From contig JARKIF010000016.1 in assembly GCA_029378245.1 (NCBI GenBank), forward strand, positions 620,001 through 684,000: a stretch of DNA of 64,000 nucleotides, in the 5' to 3' direction. A program made the translations under genes and the position numbers. Under the pieces are notes generated by a model. That model worked only from the letters and a program-made list of their open reading frames with translations. It did no database searches and was not told the DNA's origin. How positions within the stretch are numbered: the stretch's first letter is position 1; the number at the start of each line of letters is the position of its first letter. Positions 10,601 through 21,528 of the stretch are shown piece after piece. The DNA comes from Roridomyces roridus. Its lineage: Eukaryota > Basidiomycota > Agaricomycetes > Agaricales > Mycenaceae.

Positions 10601-11579
10601 GCCGTCAGCGAGCTCAGCGGGGTCGAACCACTTCCGAACAACCTCCCCGATGCAAAAGTTCCATCGGCGAAATGGAAGCGGATCATCCACTCGGGTTGTA
10701 CGACAAATACAAACCACTACCACGACGACTTCGACGACGTCTGGACGACCGCCACATGCACGGTCCAACTCTGGAGCGTCTTCGAATCATTCTCCTGCCT
10801 CCTCGAGGCCAACTTCGTTCTACGAACTTCCGCAACTGCAGCGATCAAACTCTGATGTGGAAGGACACCGGACGGGATCGCCTTTCAGATCAAATTCCAG
10901 GCCACCGTCTCGCACACGTGTTTCGTCTACCACGACCACCAGCACAACGTTTGTTGCGCAGAAACGCTTAGGGCCGTTCACCTCGCCGAGCTTCAACGGG
11001 TCCATTGGGCGAACGAGTTGGAAGAAGTCGTGGGGTCTGGAACCACCTGGGTGGCAAACGCGGACTTCAACGCTTCCGATTGAGGTACTGGCAATGTCAC
11101 CGAGCTCGGATGTGACGACGATCCGGGACGTCTTTTCCGGTGCGGGGCGCGGACTCGGTCTTGCGGCAGTGGGGAATAGTAGCATGGGTGATGAGAGCGA
11201 CTGGGTGGACGAAGACGACGATATACCTGCTTTTGCTGGTGGCTTGGGGCAGATGGCAACGTCAGCGTCAGGCAAATCATCTGGTCACCCGTCTTCGTCG
11301 ATGGTCGAGTCCGTGACATTATCACCAGCGCCGAGGGGCCACAGACAGAACAAGCGGGCTGGAAACCGCAGTGGAGGTTCTGGTTCTGCTGGGTCTTCGA
11401 CTGGTGGGAGTGGTTCCCGACAGGGTTCCAAAGCGGGGCATTCCCCGTCGGTCAGCACGATTCCGTTGCCCGCGGAGACCGTTTCTTCCATGTTCGAGTC
11501 TTCGGGACGGAGGCAGCTTCCGGGACATTCTGGCCGGGCGCCCGCGATTCAGGAAGAGGACGAAGATGAGGAGGAATAG
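7650..11579 (+). CDS. Kin4-type CAMK-family serine/threonine protein kinase
   Basis: Exons 7650-7803, 7858-8346, 8401-8538 and 8590-11579 join in frame to 1256 residues. The N-terminal kinase domain (about residues 45-335) has the Gly loop GEGAYGKV, VAIKQI, HRDLKLENIL, GDFGFTREF, SPEML, GPEVDIWSLG and a closing ILxHAWF. All catalytic residues are present. The short activation-segment style matches fungal CAMKL kinases of the Kin4/Kin1 group. The C-terminal 900 residues are Ser/Thr/Pro-rich and low in complexity, ending in an acidic tail. In yeast, Kin4 restrains mitotic exit when the spindle is mispositioned; the same role here is inference. Introns 2 and 3 use GC-AG boundaries (donor GCGCGT) because only these restore the conserved GPEVD and EARxLI motifs. 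Confidence 0.85.
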
Positions 11580-11834
11580 AGGAGATTGCATCTGTGTGTG
11601 TTTCTTTTTTCATCTATTCGTTCTCGGCGGAGGTGCCTTGTTATATTTATCGTATTATGGACACTGAACCGCGGATATTATATCTTCCTTATCTTTACTG
11701 TAGATACCACGCAACCTGCTTTATACTAGTAGCTGAATTTTTATCGAGTCATGAATATGGAATCTGTTTGCCTTCTGGAGCAATGCTGCGCGTATTAAAG
11801 TGTTCTTTCATAGGTTCAGATTGGTACATTGCAA

Positions 11835-12726
11835 TTATTCTATATCGAACAAGAGAACCTCAGCCGTCTTGTCGCCAATGTTCTCCACCGTAAGGTCACC
11901 GCCCTGCTCAAAGAACAGGTACGCACCATCGCCCTCCCGTAGCTCCATCTCGACACTCGGGGCGCCGGTGACTTTGATAGCAGCACCAGTCGCAGCCTTG
12001 GTGTTGTACCCGCTCGTCTGTACGACGTGGATGTACCCCTTGGAGCCCTTGATGCTCTGAGTGAGGCTCTTGCCGTCAGACAAGAGCGTCGCGTATAGAG
12101 TGAGCGGGCTTTGAACTGGCGCGGGGCCTGCGCCCTCCCTACTGTCCTTCAAGACCTCCTCTGCATCCACGGGGGCGACGATCCGCACGAACGTGTCGCG
12201 CTTTTCTTCGTCAGTAAAGTGGCGTGTAAAGTATTTGGGTTGGAGTCGCTGTACTGAAGGCAAGGACCATATTTGGAGGAAATGTACGGGTTTGGAGCCA
12301 TAGGTCTTTTCAGAGTGGGAGATTCCCGTGCCGGCGGAGGTTAGTTGGAGGTCTCCGCGCTTGAGCACTTCAATGTTGCCCATCGAGTCTTTGCTGTTGA
12401 AAAATGGTATGTCAGGGAAAGTATGACAGTGCAGAGGACACGTACTGCTCGAGTTGGCCGGAAACCACATACGAAAAGATCTCAAATTCACGGTGCGAAT
12501 GGGTCCCGAAGCCAGTGTCGGGGAGGACGCGATCCTCATTAATGACACGGAGAGACCCAAATTGCTCGTGTTGCGGGTCTTGGTATCTGGATAATTGTGA
12601 GTCTAGGCTTGAAACCTTTGAAAACAGTGCATACGAGGCAAAAGAGAAGGTATGGAACGTCTTGAGCCAGTTATGGTTTGCGTTGCCGCGATCCTGGCTC
12701 AGACGTGGTACAATTTTGACGCCCAT
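11835..12726 (-). CDS. Pirin-like cupin protein
   Basis: Three exons (12726-12635, 12586-12446, 12393-11835) give 263 residues. The N-terminal cupin contains the pirin signature: FHTFSFASYQDP, FGSLRVINEDRV, and the metal-binding GTHSHREFEIFSYVVSGQLEH with its His and Glu ligands. QLTSAGTGISHSE follows, with further ligands. The C-terminal cupin (about residues 130-263) is complete. Pirins are iron-binding nuclear or cytosolic proteins that act as transcription cofactors and, in some bacteria and plants, as quercetin dioxygenases; the role here is not determined. An upstream in-frame hydrophobic extension was excluded because a TATA element sits inside it, 130 nt before the chosen ATG. Confidence 0.85.
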
Positions 12727-13211
12727 TGTGTTCTCGAATATGATTGCAGAAGAGGATGCTGGTCGAGATAGACGCAGGAGGTTGGCGTTAGCGAGTTTGA
12801 GAAGAGATGACAGGGTGTCTTGCGGAAGTGGGATGATATGCAGGTAGAATGCGAGGCTTATATACACCGGGAGAAGGCAGATGAGAAGGTACAGGCCGGA
12901 TCTGGGTGCATGACAATACATCGTCGAGGCGTCCTTTTGAAGTCATCGCTCACGTGCATCCATTTCCTTTTCTGGGTAAAACGCCTACGCGCTCAATCGG
13001 GCAATTTATCTCGTTTGTCAGCAGCCGGGAAAGTTGACTCAATAAAAGGAAATGTCGCTTGGTCAGGTTCGCCGACGTTCGCTGGAACACCGCGCTAGCA
13101 CGGGATGGACCTCAGAGTTATCCGCCTTAGCACGAGAGCGCCAGAATTTGCCCAGAACTTTCTGGTAAGTTCGCGAGATATGTCATGTCGAACTGTACTA
13201 ACGCGCCCCCA
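12727..13211. other. Intergenic: pirin promoter and 3' flank of the TKL kinase gene
   Basis: Apart from the pirin TATA element, nothing recognisable was seen. Confidence 0.4.
12857..12864 (-). promoter_or_regulatory. TATA box of the pirin gene
   Basis: On the minus strand the sequence reads TATATAAG, about 130 nt upstream of the pirin ATG. Confidence 0.45.
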
Positions 13212-16200
13212 TCAGAAATCGTGTGAAATTGTCGCAGTTCTTTTTGAGGACGGCTGATCCTCCCCATACGACGACTTTCTTTTCAACAACCTGACCGTCG
13301 GCTCATTATCGCTCGCCATTGTCGGAAAGAGATCCGGTGAAATTGTCGCAGTCCTTTCGAAGGGCGGCTGATCCTCCCTACCATAAGACGATGCTCTTTG
13401 CAACCCGGCGGATGGCTCGTTGTCGTTCGCCATCTCAATCGGAAAGCTCTCCGCGTTGGCTGCTTGGAGTAGCGCTTAAGCATTAATGGGAATGTGGTCG
13501 GTCGGTCCAGGGAAGTACTTACCCAAATTTTGAGCTGTCGGAGAACATATTCTGCATGCTGGATTTATTCCTAGTCAGACTTTCCATCACCGATAGGAAG
13601 AAAAAACAGCACCTTCTGCTAATTCTGTATGAAACAGGTCAGAGACTTGGAAACAACGCTGGGAAATAGTCACTAACTGTATCCAAATATCGTTTCTTCT
13701 AATTGGTTGACAGACGGTAGAAGGGGATCGACCTGCAAAGAACGGCGAAACCTGGAGCTGAATTTATGATTCCAGTCCGTTTCAAACTGGACTGATGTCG
13801 TTGCTCGGATTAGGGGGCTGATGAGTCTCTGCACAATTTCTTCAATCTTGGGGCGCTCTGTCCAGTTCGCTTTCCAGCAATGCTGGAGGAGATTCCACAA
13901 GTTATCCAACACTGGCGATCCCATGCAGGAGGGCAATCGTTCAGGTCTGGAACCGTCCAAGATTTTGAACATAACGGCAGCCTCGGGTTTTATGTCGAAG
14001 AACGGTGCTTTCCCGGTCAGTATCTGCGAGCAAGATCAGAATAAAGCATCGGGTACGCAAATCCATTGACCTCGTAGCAAACATGAGCAAACGCATAAAC
14101 GTCCGAACCGTAATGGTTTTGTTTTTCTGCCCGGAGCACTTCCGGGGCTTGATAGCGTGTAGTACCTCGCGCTGGCCCGGTATTGGAATAGGTGAATCGT
14201 AGCACTACTGTATCCGCAAGCGAGGAGAGACCAAAATCCACAATACATGCACGATGGGATGGCGTTACGAGGATGTTGATCTGAGTTGAATGTCAGTTGA
14301 TGGCCGATGAAAAGAGAAGAAAAATCCTCGCCGCTTTTAAATCCCCATGCACTATCCTATTTTTGTGGAGATATTCAACCCCGAGTGCGACGTCCAATAT
14401 CTGAATATTCGAGTTGGAGGATGACAGAACCAATTTCCATCGCACACGCACCAGGGATAGACGCCGGCTGATGCTTGGGGGATTCCTCTTCACATGTTCG
14501 AAAACATTCCCATTTTCCATCCACGGTGATACTATGCAGAGTCGGTTTTCTAGATGATACAACCCATAAAATGGGAGAAGGTTCGGATGAACAAGTTGGC
14601 GCCAAATAAGGGCTTCGCGGCTGAATTCCTGGTTGAATCTAAGACGCAATCGGAAGCAGTGGTATGAAGGAATGGAACCTTCACGGTGGCCCGCACGTCA
14701 GACTCTTGGAATAACCTCATCACTTTGACGCACACGATTTGTCCGCGTACCACGCCCTTCCACACATCGCCAAAGCCGCCAGCAGCCACTTGATGGCCGA
14801 TTTTCTGCAATCCAAGAAGAGCAAAACACGTGGGATGCAGGCCTGAATTGTCGGAAAGTCGTGTTAGAGCTTCGAAGAGTATGGATCTAATTACTAAGAA
14901 TTGCTCGTAGTCCAGGAGCTGTGAACCCGATGAGCACCGTTCTCGGGAGGAAACAAGCCTTACATTCTGTAGAAGATCCAATAACGCCTGGGCATCGGAC
15001 CCTCGAAACGCCAGAAATTCCTTACGGAAGTCTGGATAACTGAAGAGGTGGACGAGACGAACGGCGACGACGAATAAGTCCTCGTGTAAGAGTGCAGCCA
15101 CTTCTTTTGCAATCCGGTGGGGGTCGAAAGAGTACTGTGAAAAGATAAGTCCGATGCTACCCGAAAGGATGGGAAGAACCTCGGTGTCATTGTATGATCG
15201 CTTCAGAAAGTTCAACAGGGTGTGTACAATAGTTGGATAAGCCAAGAGGCAGTCAAATTCCCTTTTTTCTGCCCAGAAAGTTGTTGATTTGTACAGCTCC
15301 TGCAGCTCTCTCAAGGAAACGGATTAGTTCGTCTGGTATACATACATGTTGGAAACATACTTATCAGTGGCAGATCTTTCCAGTAGAGTAGTCACAGTGT
15401 ACACGAGCAAATTCTGTTCCCTTCGTCAGTTGAATGAAACAAACATTGAAGATTCCGCGGACCTGTGAAACCGCGCATTGAGCGACGACAGGTAGATATT
15501 CGACCCTCCTCAAAAGACTCGTTTCCGATTCTGCGAGCAGCGCAGAATAGCAGAGATCGTGGCAGGACCCACCCAGCCAACTCTCTAGAATCGAACAACT
15601 CCAACCATCTACGGAGTCGAAATCGAACGCAAAATCCGCACGCTCTTGTTCTCCCAGCATAATTTCCGCAACGTGGCGTATCGCCGACTCTTCGACCGTC
15701 TCGTCCTCGAGGGGAGCGAATATTTTGAGATATTCGTCGGTGTCCCAGTCATCGGCGTTGGGCGAAAGAACGAGGCAAAGAGCGCATAGTCGGTTATCCA
15801 GTTGGGAAGCTTCCGTTCCCAAGCCTCGCGATCGCGCGGTGAGGTGGGTCATGGTGTGAATCATCGACCAATTCTCGAGACTGATCTCGAAAATGTATGG
15901 GCGCCAGGTCGAATATATTGTCCAGGACTCGGGATAGTGCGATTCAAGGATACCCAATAGGTATGACGCATCCTCGTTGTCCCAGACAAAAACTTCGCCG
16001 TGGGTCGAGGACCGGAGGAAATCCAAAAAGTCCGGCAAATGATCCTTTTCCTCGTTTTCCGAGATGCAGAAAGCCATCCAAAGGACAAGTGGCCAAGGAG
16101 AGACCACCAGCTCGTAGATGAACGCAGCCGCTACCGGGTGTCGTTCTTGAATGCTCGAGATGCCGTTATATATTAGCATACTGGAGCAGGAGTGAGCAAC

Positions 16201-16801
16201 GCAGAGTAAAAGAAATGAAGCATGCTCACTTGTCCAAACACATGCAATCGATGCGGCGAGGAATGGACTGAATGTCCGAAACAGTGTAGACTCCCAACAT
16301 GGTCTCGGCCCAGATGAGAAGATGTGCGTCATCGCACCGAGGACACGCCGGAACACTCGGTTGCGTGCGCGGAAATAAGTCGGCCCACCGAGAGATGAGC
16401 GCCTCAATTCCCTCTCCTTTACGCGCGACTGCAGCGACTATGAACCAAGCTATGGTGCGGATCCGCATTGGCGGGGAGAGATGGTCCAACGAGTGCCGAG
16501 CCGGGCGCAAACGACGCGTCCCTAGCGCTATATGGACGTCCTTCCAGTCTTGCGTCTCGAAGTCCCACTGGAAGAGGGCCGGTAGATTGAGAGATTTGAT
16601 ATATTCTTCATCTAAATCGTCGTTCCATAGCCAGACATCTGCTTCAAAGTCCTTCCCGTGAACCATGTCAAGCCACAATATGCGCTGGACATGAGGTGGG
16701 CGGAAAGTAGCTCGGTGAATAACGAATCGGATGAACCAGACTCGATAGCGATGACTTGCGACGTTTAGTAGGCCGCTTGTTTGAGGCAAAGCATTTTCCA
16801 T
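13212..16801 (-). CDS. Tyrosine-kinase-like (TKL) protein kinase with long novel N-terminus and C-terminal repeats
   Basis: Eleven exons: 16801-16230, 16180-15463, 15413-15361, 15309-14685, 14628-14452, 14400-14332, 14280-14071, 14023-13678, 13624-13613, 13558-13523 and 13474-13212. Phases agree throughout and give 1026 residues. Residues 1 to about 600 are helical and match no family I recognise. The kinase domain (about 610-880) has AAGGFGDVWKG, the ATP-binding Lys in VCVKVM, VHGDLKA in place of HRD, VDFGLSSL and YQAPEVL, as in the TKL kinases expanded in Agaricomycetes. After a 12-nt and a 36-nt exon the protein ends in two tandem copies of a roughly 37-residue repeat (starts MANDNEPS and MASDNEPT) with RxSSYG and RTATIS elements. 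The intron at 14281-14331 is GC-AG. The last three exons are less certain; without them the protein would stop at 13676. Confidence 0.75.
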
Positions 16802-17376
16802 GGCCAAGAGGGAGGAAGTCCAAGAGTGGATGTCAGTCCGACGCCGACACCATGCACGGTACGTCAATCATTCAAGAATAGTCTGCACTGGCAAGCTGTG
16901 GTTCCGTAACTGTGACCAGAAATATCCACATAGACGCGTGGGTCGCAAAACTGCAAGATTGCAAGTGCCACAGGTACATTACAAGTTGCGCGCCTCAGCG
17001 CGAGCCTGCGTTGAAGGAGAATCCCAAGTACTCTCGCGTGTATATTCCGCTCTTGGGAAAGATCAAGAGGCATGAAATTATCCCGTGAGTGTCCACCGAC
17101 GGCGACGGATCGTTGGCAAGTTGTTGACCGAGTCCCAACTTGAAGTTGGCAGCCGCACATTGGCAGAAGGTGGCATCTTGTGGAATCGCAGTGGATTCGA
17201 GGTAGGGCACTGAATACAGAATCCCGTCGGGGGTTCGCGCCGGCGGAGAGCAAAATGATACAACGAAGGAACGGAACAAGCATGGAATGGAGCGCGATTG
17301 AAATTGTTTGCGCGTTGTTTGGTCCGAAACGAGCACGTGATGGTTGACGGCGCGCCCAATCTCATCATCCTCCGCC
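16802..17376. promoter_or_regulatory. Divergent intergenic region between the TKL kinase and Ase1/PRC1 genes
   Basis: No gene is supported. The minus-strand open frames from 16864 to 17443 show no conserved motif and do not link to the kinase gene in a consistent phase. Confidence 0.35.
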
Positions 17377-19847
17377 ATGTCGTCCGCCTCGCCGTTGACG
17401 CTAACAACCCTTCTAAACAGCCTCCACACCTTCCTTCAGTCACAAACCCAACTCCTCCCTACCCTACACGCCCAGCTCGGCCTCCCGTCATCCGCCCTTG
17501 AGGACGAGCTCCACGCCCTCCAGCAACAGCTCATGCGTAGCGTCGAGGCGCAGATAGATCTACGCAGACAAGAAGTCGATGGCTGGATGCAAAAGTGCGA
17601 CTCTGTCGAGACGGCGTGCATGAGCTACGCCAAATCTCTCGGCGGAAATGTCAAAGCGACGGGAAGCAGTCTTGGCGAGCTGCGCAAGCAGACAGTGCTT
17701 CCCGTGCGCTATGAGATGGTGACGGAGTATCAAGAGAAGCTCAGACAGGTATGTGCATCGCGTTTTGTAGGTGGCACGAGCTGAATCTGCGTCTAGCTAT
17801 ACCACACGAAACTCGAGCAGTTGACGACATTGGCGAATCGTCTCAGCGCCCTTTCGCGCACCCTTGGCCCAGAATTCTTCCCGCAAGATCTTATAGATGA
17901 CGGGGAGTACCGAGACGTCTCTCCAGAGCGGTTTTCTAAGCTTGAGAAGGAGCTTGTCCGCGGCAAGGCCGAAGTGGTTCGTACGCTCTTGGCGTCCATT
18001 AACTAACCTGACTGGTGTTTACAGTCAAAACGTCTTTCCCATCTTTCAGAAACGTTTATTCAAATCGACTGGCTCTACACGGAACTAGGCGTGCTCCCTC
18101 CCCTCCCAGAGGACTCCGACGACGACCCCTCCCCATCTCGCCGCCGAAGCAGTACATGTGCAGACCCCTTCATAACACCCACCGCCACCGAAACCTCCTA
18201 CTACCGCATCCTGGTTGACTTCATTGAGCAAGCCGCTGCCCTTCCCGAAGACACGGCCACTCCTCGACTCGAAGTGGAGCCCACACACGCGCTCATAACA
18301 TGGGCGCTCGACCTCCGCGCATCACTCGAGGACACGAAACGACGACGTGAAGCACACATTCAGGCGATGTACGATCAGCTAGAAGGACTCTGGCGCCGGC
18401 TCGGCGTCAGTGACACGGATATGGACGCATTTATTGAGGCGCATCGAGGGAGTACGGAGGAGACGGTGGGGCAGTACGAGGACGAGCTGGAGAGAATGCT
18501 CGAACTGAAGAGGGAACGCATGGGGACGTTCGTTGACAGTGCGAGAGAAGAGATTGAGAAGCTTTGGGGTGAGCTTATGGTTGGGGAGGAGGAGAGGAGA
18601 GAGTGGACGCCCTTCTTTGACGGTATGCGCGCGCTCAACCACATTTGTCCATATACTGACGAAAACCTTTCCAGATGAGCACACCGAAGACCTCCTAACG
18701 ACACACGAAGATGAGATCAAGCGCCTCAAGGAGGAAAAACGCATCAAGGCGCCTCTCCTTGCATCCATCAAGCGGTATTTCGACATTTGCGAGGAAGAGA
18801 AGGAGCTGGCTGCTGCCGCGTCGGACCAGACTCGGCTTCTGGGACGCGGGGCAAGAGATCCAGGGAGGTTGTTGAGAGAGGAGAAGATGCGAAAGCGGGT
18901 CAACAAGGAAAAGCCACGAGTGAGTTTTTCCTTTGGTTGCACATGAAGCTGAACTAATACCTCCGCAGCTCGAACAAGACCTCCTCACGACGATTCCAGC
19001 ATGGGAGGCCGAAGCCGGCCGGCCGTTCTTGGTCCACGGGCAAAGCATACTGCAGATCTTGATGCAGACGGTTAGCGGTGCCGACCAAGAGAATAACAGC
19101 AGAAACACCCCCGGGAATGCACATGGGAGCGGGAAGAGGAAACCGTCACCTGCTGGTGTCGGCCCGCGGCCTGGGGTGCCTGCGCGTGCTACGACGCCCA
19201 CACCAGCTTCGCATTCATACGCACCAAAGACTGGAACGGTGACGCCTGCGGTGCGACCCGCCCCAGCGAGCAGCCAATCTCAGCCTAATAAACGGGCAAG
19301 GACGGACGCGTTCAGCAATAGCAACAGCACTAGCAAACCTGCGGTGTTTGGATCGCATCGGGGTGGGAATGGCGCTGTAGGTGTGCGTGCGTCATCACCG
19401 TCGAAGATTCCGGGCCCGTTGACTCGGACGGCGGTGCCGGGGTTGGCGAGACCAGTTCCGCCGCCACAACCCTTTGGAATACCAAAGCCCGTCGGAGGAG
19501 TACAGGCGCAGTATCACGCGCTTGGGCATGGGCGAGGGCCGACGGGAGCACCTTATGCTAATGCGCGGAGCATGTCTGCCTCGGTGTCAAGTGCATCAAG
19601 TATGGGCATGTCGCAGTCCATTTCGAGTGCCGGGTCGGCTTATGGCGGACGGTACGCGAGCAGTGGTGTTGGGCATGGTCGCTCGGTGTTGACTGCAGCT
19701 GCTGCGGCTCAGGCTAAAGCGCAGAGGGCGAGGAGGGAGAGTTTCAAACCGCGGGCGAGTGTTGATAGTCTGGATGCGCAGATGGGACTGAGATGGGGGC
19801 ATGGATTTGAAGGGGGTGTGGGCGTTAAGGAGGAGGATGAGGATTAG
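17377..19847 (+). CDS. Ase1/PRC1/MAP65 microtubule-bundling protein
   Basis: Exons 17377-17748, 17797-17976, 18025-18622, 18675-18919 and 18969-19847 give 757 residues. The N-terminal 300 residues are a long coiled coil, including a segment SHLSETFIQIDWLYTELGV resembling the Ase1/PRC1 family. The spectrin-like conserved region follows, with ELWGEL-type and EEEKELAAA helices and the family block TRLLGRGARDPGRLLREEKMRKRVNKEKP. LEQDLLTTIPAWEAEAGRPFLVHG, highly typical of Ase1/PRC1, comes next. The C-terminal 250 residues are basic, Ser/Pro-rich and disordered, suited to microtubule binding and kinase control. The protein should crosslink antiparallel microtubules in the spindle midzone during anaphase. 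Confidence 0.9.
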
Positions 19848-20026
19848 GGATATATATGAAGGGTGCTTGATTTTATTCCAGAGAAGAATGTATCTGTGTA
19901 GGATATGTTGCTGCAACGATGTAAACGAGCACAGTTCGAAGTGTAGCTTTGAAGTTGGATTGATACATTGGTCAAGTGAGTACAGTGAATTATAAGAGTA
20001 TATCATACGAAGAGTCCATCCTTGCT

Positions 20027-20636
20027 CTACTCGTGGGCTGAGCCATTGGTGGCAGGGACGGAGGTTGTGCTCTTCGAAACGTTCGCTTCTGTCTTCTCCT
20101 CCTTCTCCTCTGTCTCCTTCTCCTCTGTATTCTCCGGCTTCTCGTCTGGTTTCGCGAACGGGTCCTGACAAGGGTGGGCATAAACCCAGAAGGAACGCAA
20201 GTAAACTTACGGCTTTGTCATCCCCCTCCTGTTCTTTGCGCTGCAGCTCGCCCGTCATGCGGTCGTGCCCTTTCGCAGCCAGGTCGGGATTATGTGTGAT
20301 TTTGCCCTTGACGCTTTCTTTGAAGCCCGCCATTTTGTCACCCAAGTCCTGCACCGTGAATCAATTCAACTTCAAGTCGGAGTATACCGACAGACGCACA
20401 GCTCCGCGATGGTAATTGGGCCCAAGCCCCACTTTGCCTGCATGCTTCTGTTCGGGGTACGTCGAGTCACCTTCGACGGTCGATTCGTCCCTGTCTGTGG
20501 ATTGCTCGGAGGGAGGCTGGGTCTTGGTAGCGGTAGTCATGTTGGGCGATGGGCCGACGGCGGAGGGGTGTACGCCTGTCAGGTCGGCGCCGGAGCCATT
20601 GGAAGACTGGGTTTGAGTGGTTGATGTGGAAGACAT
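20027..20636 (-). CDS. Small hydrophilic, probably stress-associated protein
   Basis: Three exons (20636-20400, 20348-20211, 20164-20027) give 170 residues. A Ser/Thr-rich N-terminus is followed by a conserved-looking core, LGDKMAGFKESVKGKITHN then KGHDRMTGELQRKEQEGDD, and a Glu/Lys-rich C-terminal tail. The core resembles small KGK/GE-repeat proteins of fungi (CsbD-like in composition), usually intrinsically disordered and abundant under stress. I do not assign a function. There is no signal peptide or membrane segment. A strong TATA element 38 nt upstream suggests an inducible gene. It is convergent with the Ase1/PRC1 gene, with 179 nt between stops. Confidence 0.7.
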
Positions 20637-20673
20637 TTCGTGAAGTTGAATGAAGGTTTAATTTCTTGAGTGC

Positions 20674-20681
20674 TTTATATA
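20674..20681 (-). promoter_or_regulatory. TATA box of the small hydrophilic protein gene
   Basis: TATATAAA on the minus strand, 38 nt before the ATG at 20636. Confidence 0.6.
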
Positions 20682-21493
20682 CAGGGGGAGTGGGGCACCA
20701 CAGTGGATGACGCGTTTTTCGTCATTGGTCGGAGCAGGAGCGGGACTATTTTGAGACGAGGCTGTTTAAGGAGTGCGGATCTTATCGTCGGCGCGGACTT
20801 GGAAGCAAAGTTGAGTTGAGTGTTTCTCTTGGTTGAAGCCAAATTCCGTTGGAAACAGCTTGGAGTATCGCGAGTTGGTGGAGAGCAGGAGAGAGCCTTA
20901 GAAGAGCCATCCGGCTCTGATCTGATGGCATTTGTTGCGATCATCTGAATCTGTCGTTTCCCATCATCCTGCTGGAGAAGATCCTCAGCTGCCGCGACTT
21001 CTTGTACCTGGCAGGTCGCCACATTCCAATGGAAAGCAGCTGAGGGTACCCGTGACCTGACGGCGCGTATGACTCCGGGAAGAACAGAATACCACCATGG
21101 CGTTGAGTGACTTGAGTTGCTTGCTTTATTGAATTCTTCAACTGCTCCACTTCTGCATACTTCTGCGTCCTTGGCAGTTGCTTGGGTCGGCAGGTTCAAC
21201 CCTTCTTAACTCAACATCTGCCGATGGATGGCCGGTGTCGAATTCGCGAGGAAACATGCACGTTGCGCTATTTCCAGCATTCTAATTTCTTTCTGATCTC
21301 CTCCAGGCCACGCTGGTCTATCCCCAAGCCTGCTCTCGCCACAAATAACCAAGGATGAAACTGCCCCTTCGGTGTGCGTGCGCACGGAACCGAAGAAAAT
21401 ACAATCCGTGCCGGACTCGCAAAACAGGTCTCGTGCGTCTGGCGGGCATGTCAAGAACGCCTCTTCCTTCCATCTATCGTAAACACCCAATCA

Positions 21494-21500
21494 TATAAAA
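21494..21500 (+). promoter_or_regulatory. TATA box of the GH92 gene
   Basis: TATAAAA 35 nt before the ATG at 21529, implying a very short 5' leader. Confidence 0.5.
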
Positions 21501-21528
21501 TGCCCTCGATGCGCCGTGGATCTGCAAC

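Larger units (their letters stand above)
20637..21528. promoter_or_regulatory. Divergent promoter region between the hydrophilic-protein and GH92 genes
   Basis: TATA elements for both flanking genes are present. A 174-codon minus-strand open frame at 20675-21199 has no recognisable motif and overlaps the promoter, so it is not annotated. Two segments near 20830-20870 and 21005-21060 look similar, perhaps an old partial duplication. Confidence 0.4.

Noticed and set aside
11600..11830. Short open frames in the Kin4/pirin intergenic region
   Set aside because: Low-complexity AT-rich 3' flank with no support.
20675..21199. 174-codon minus-strand open frame
   Set aside because: It overlaps the divergent promoters and has no motif or codon pattern supporting it.
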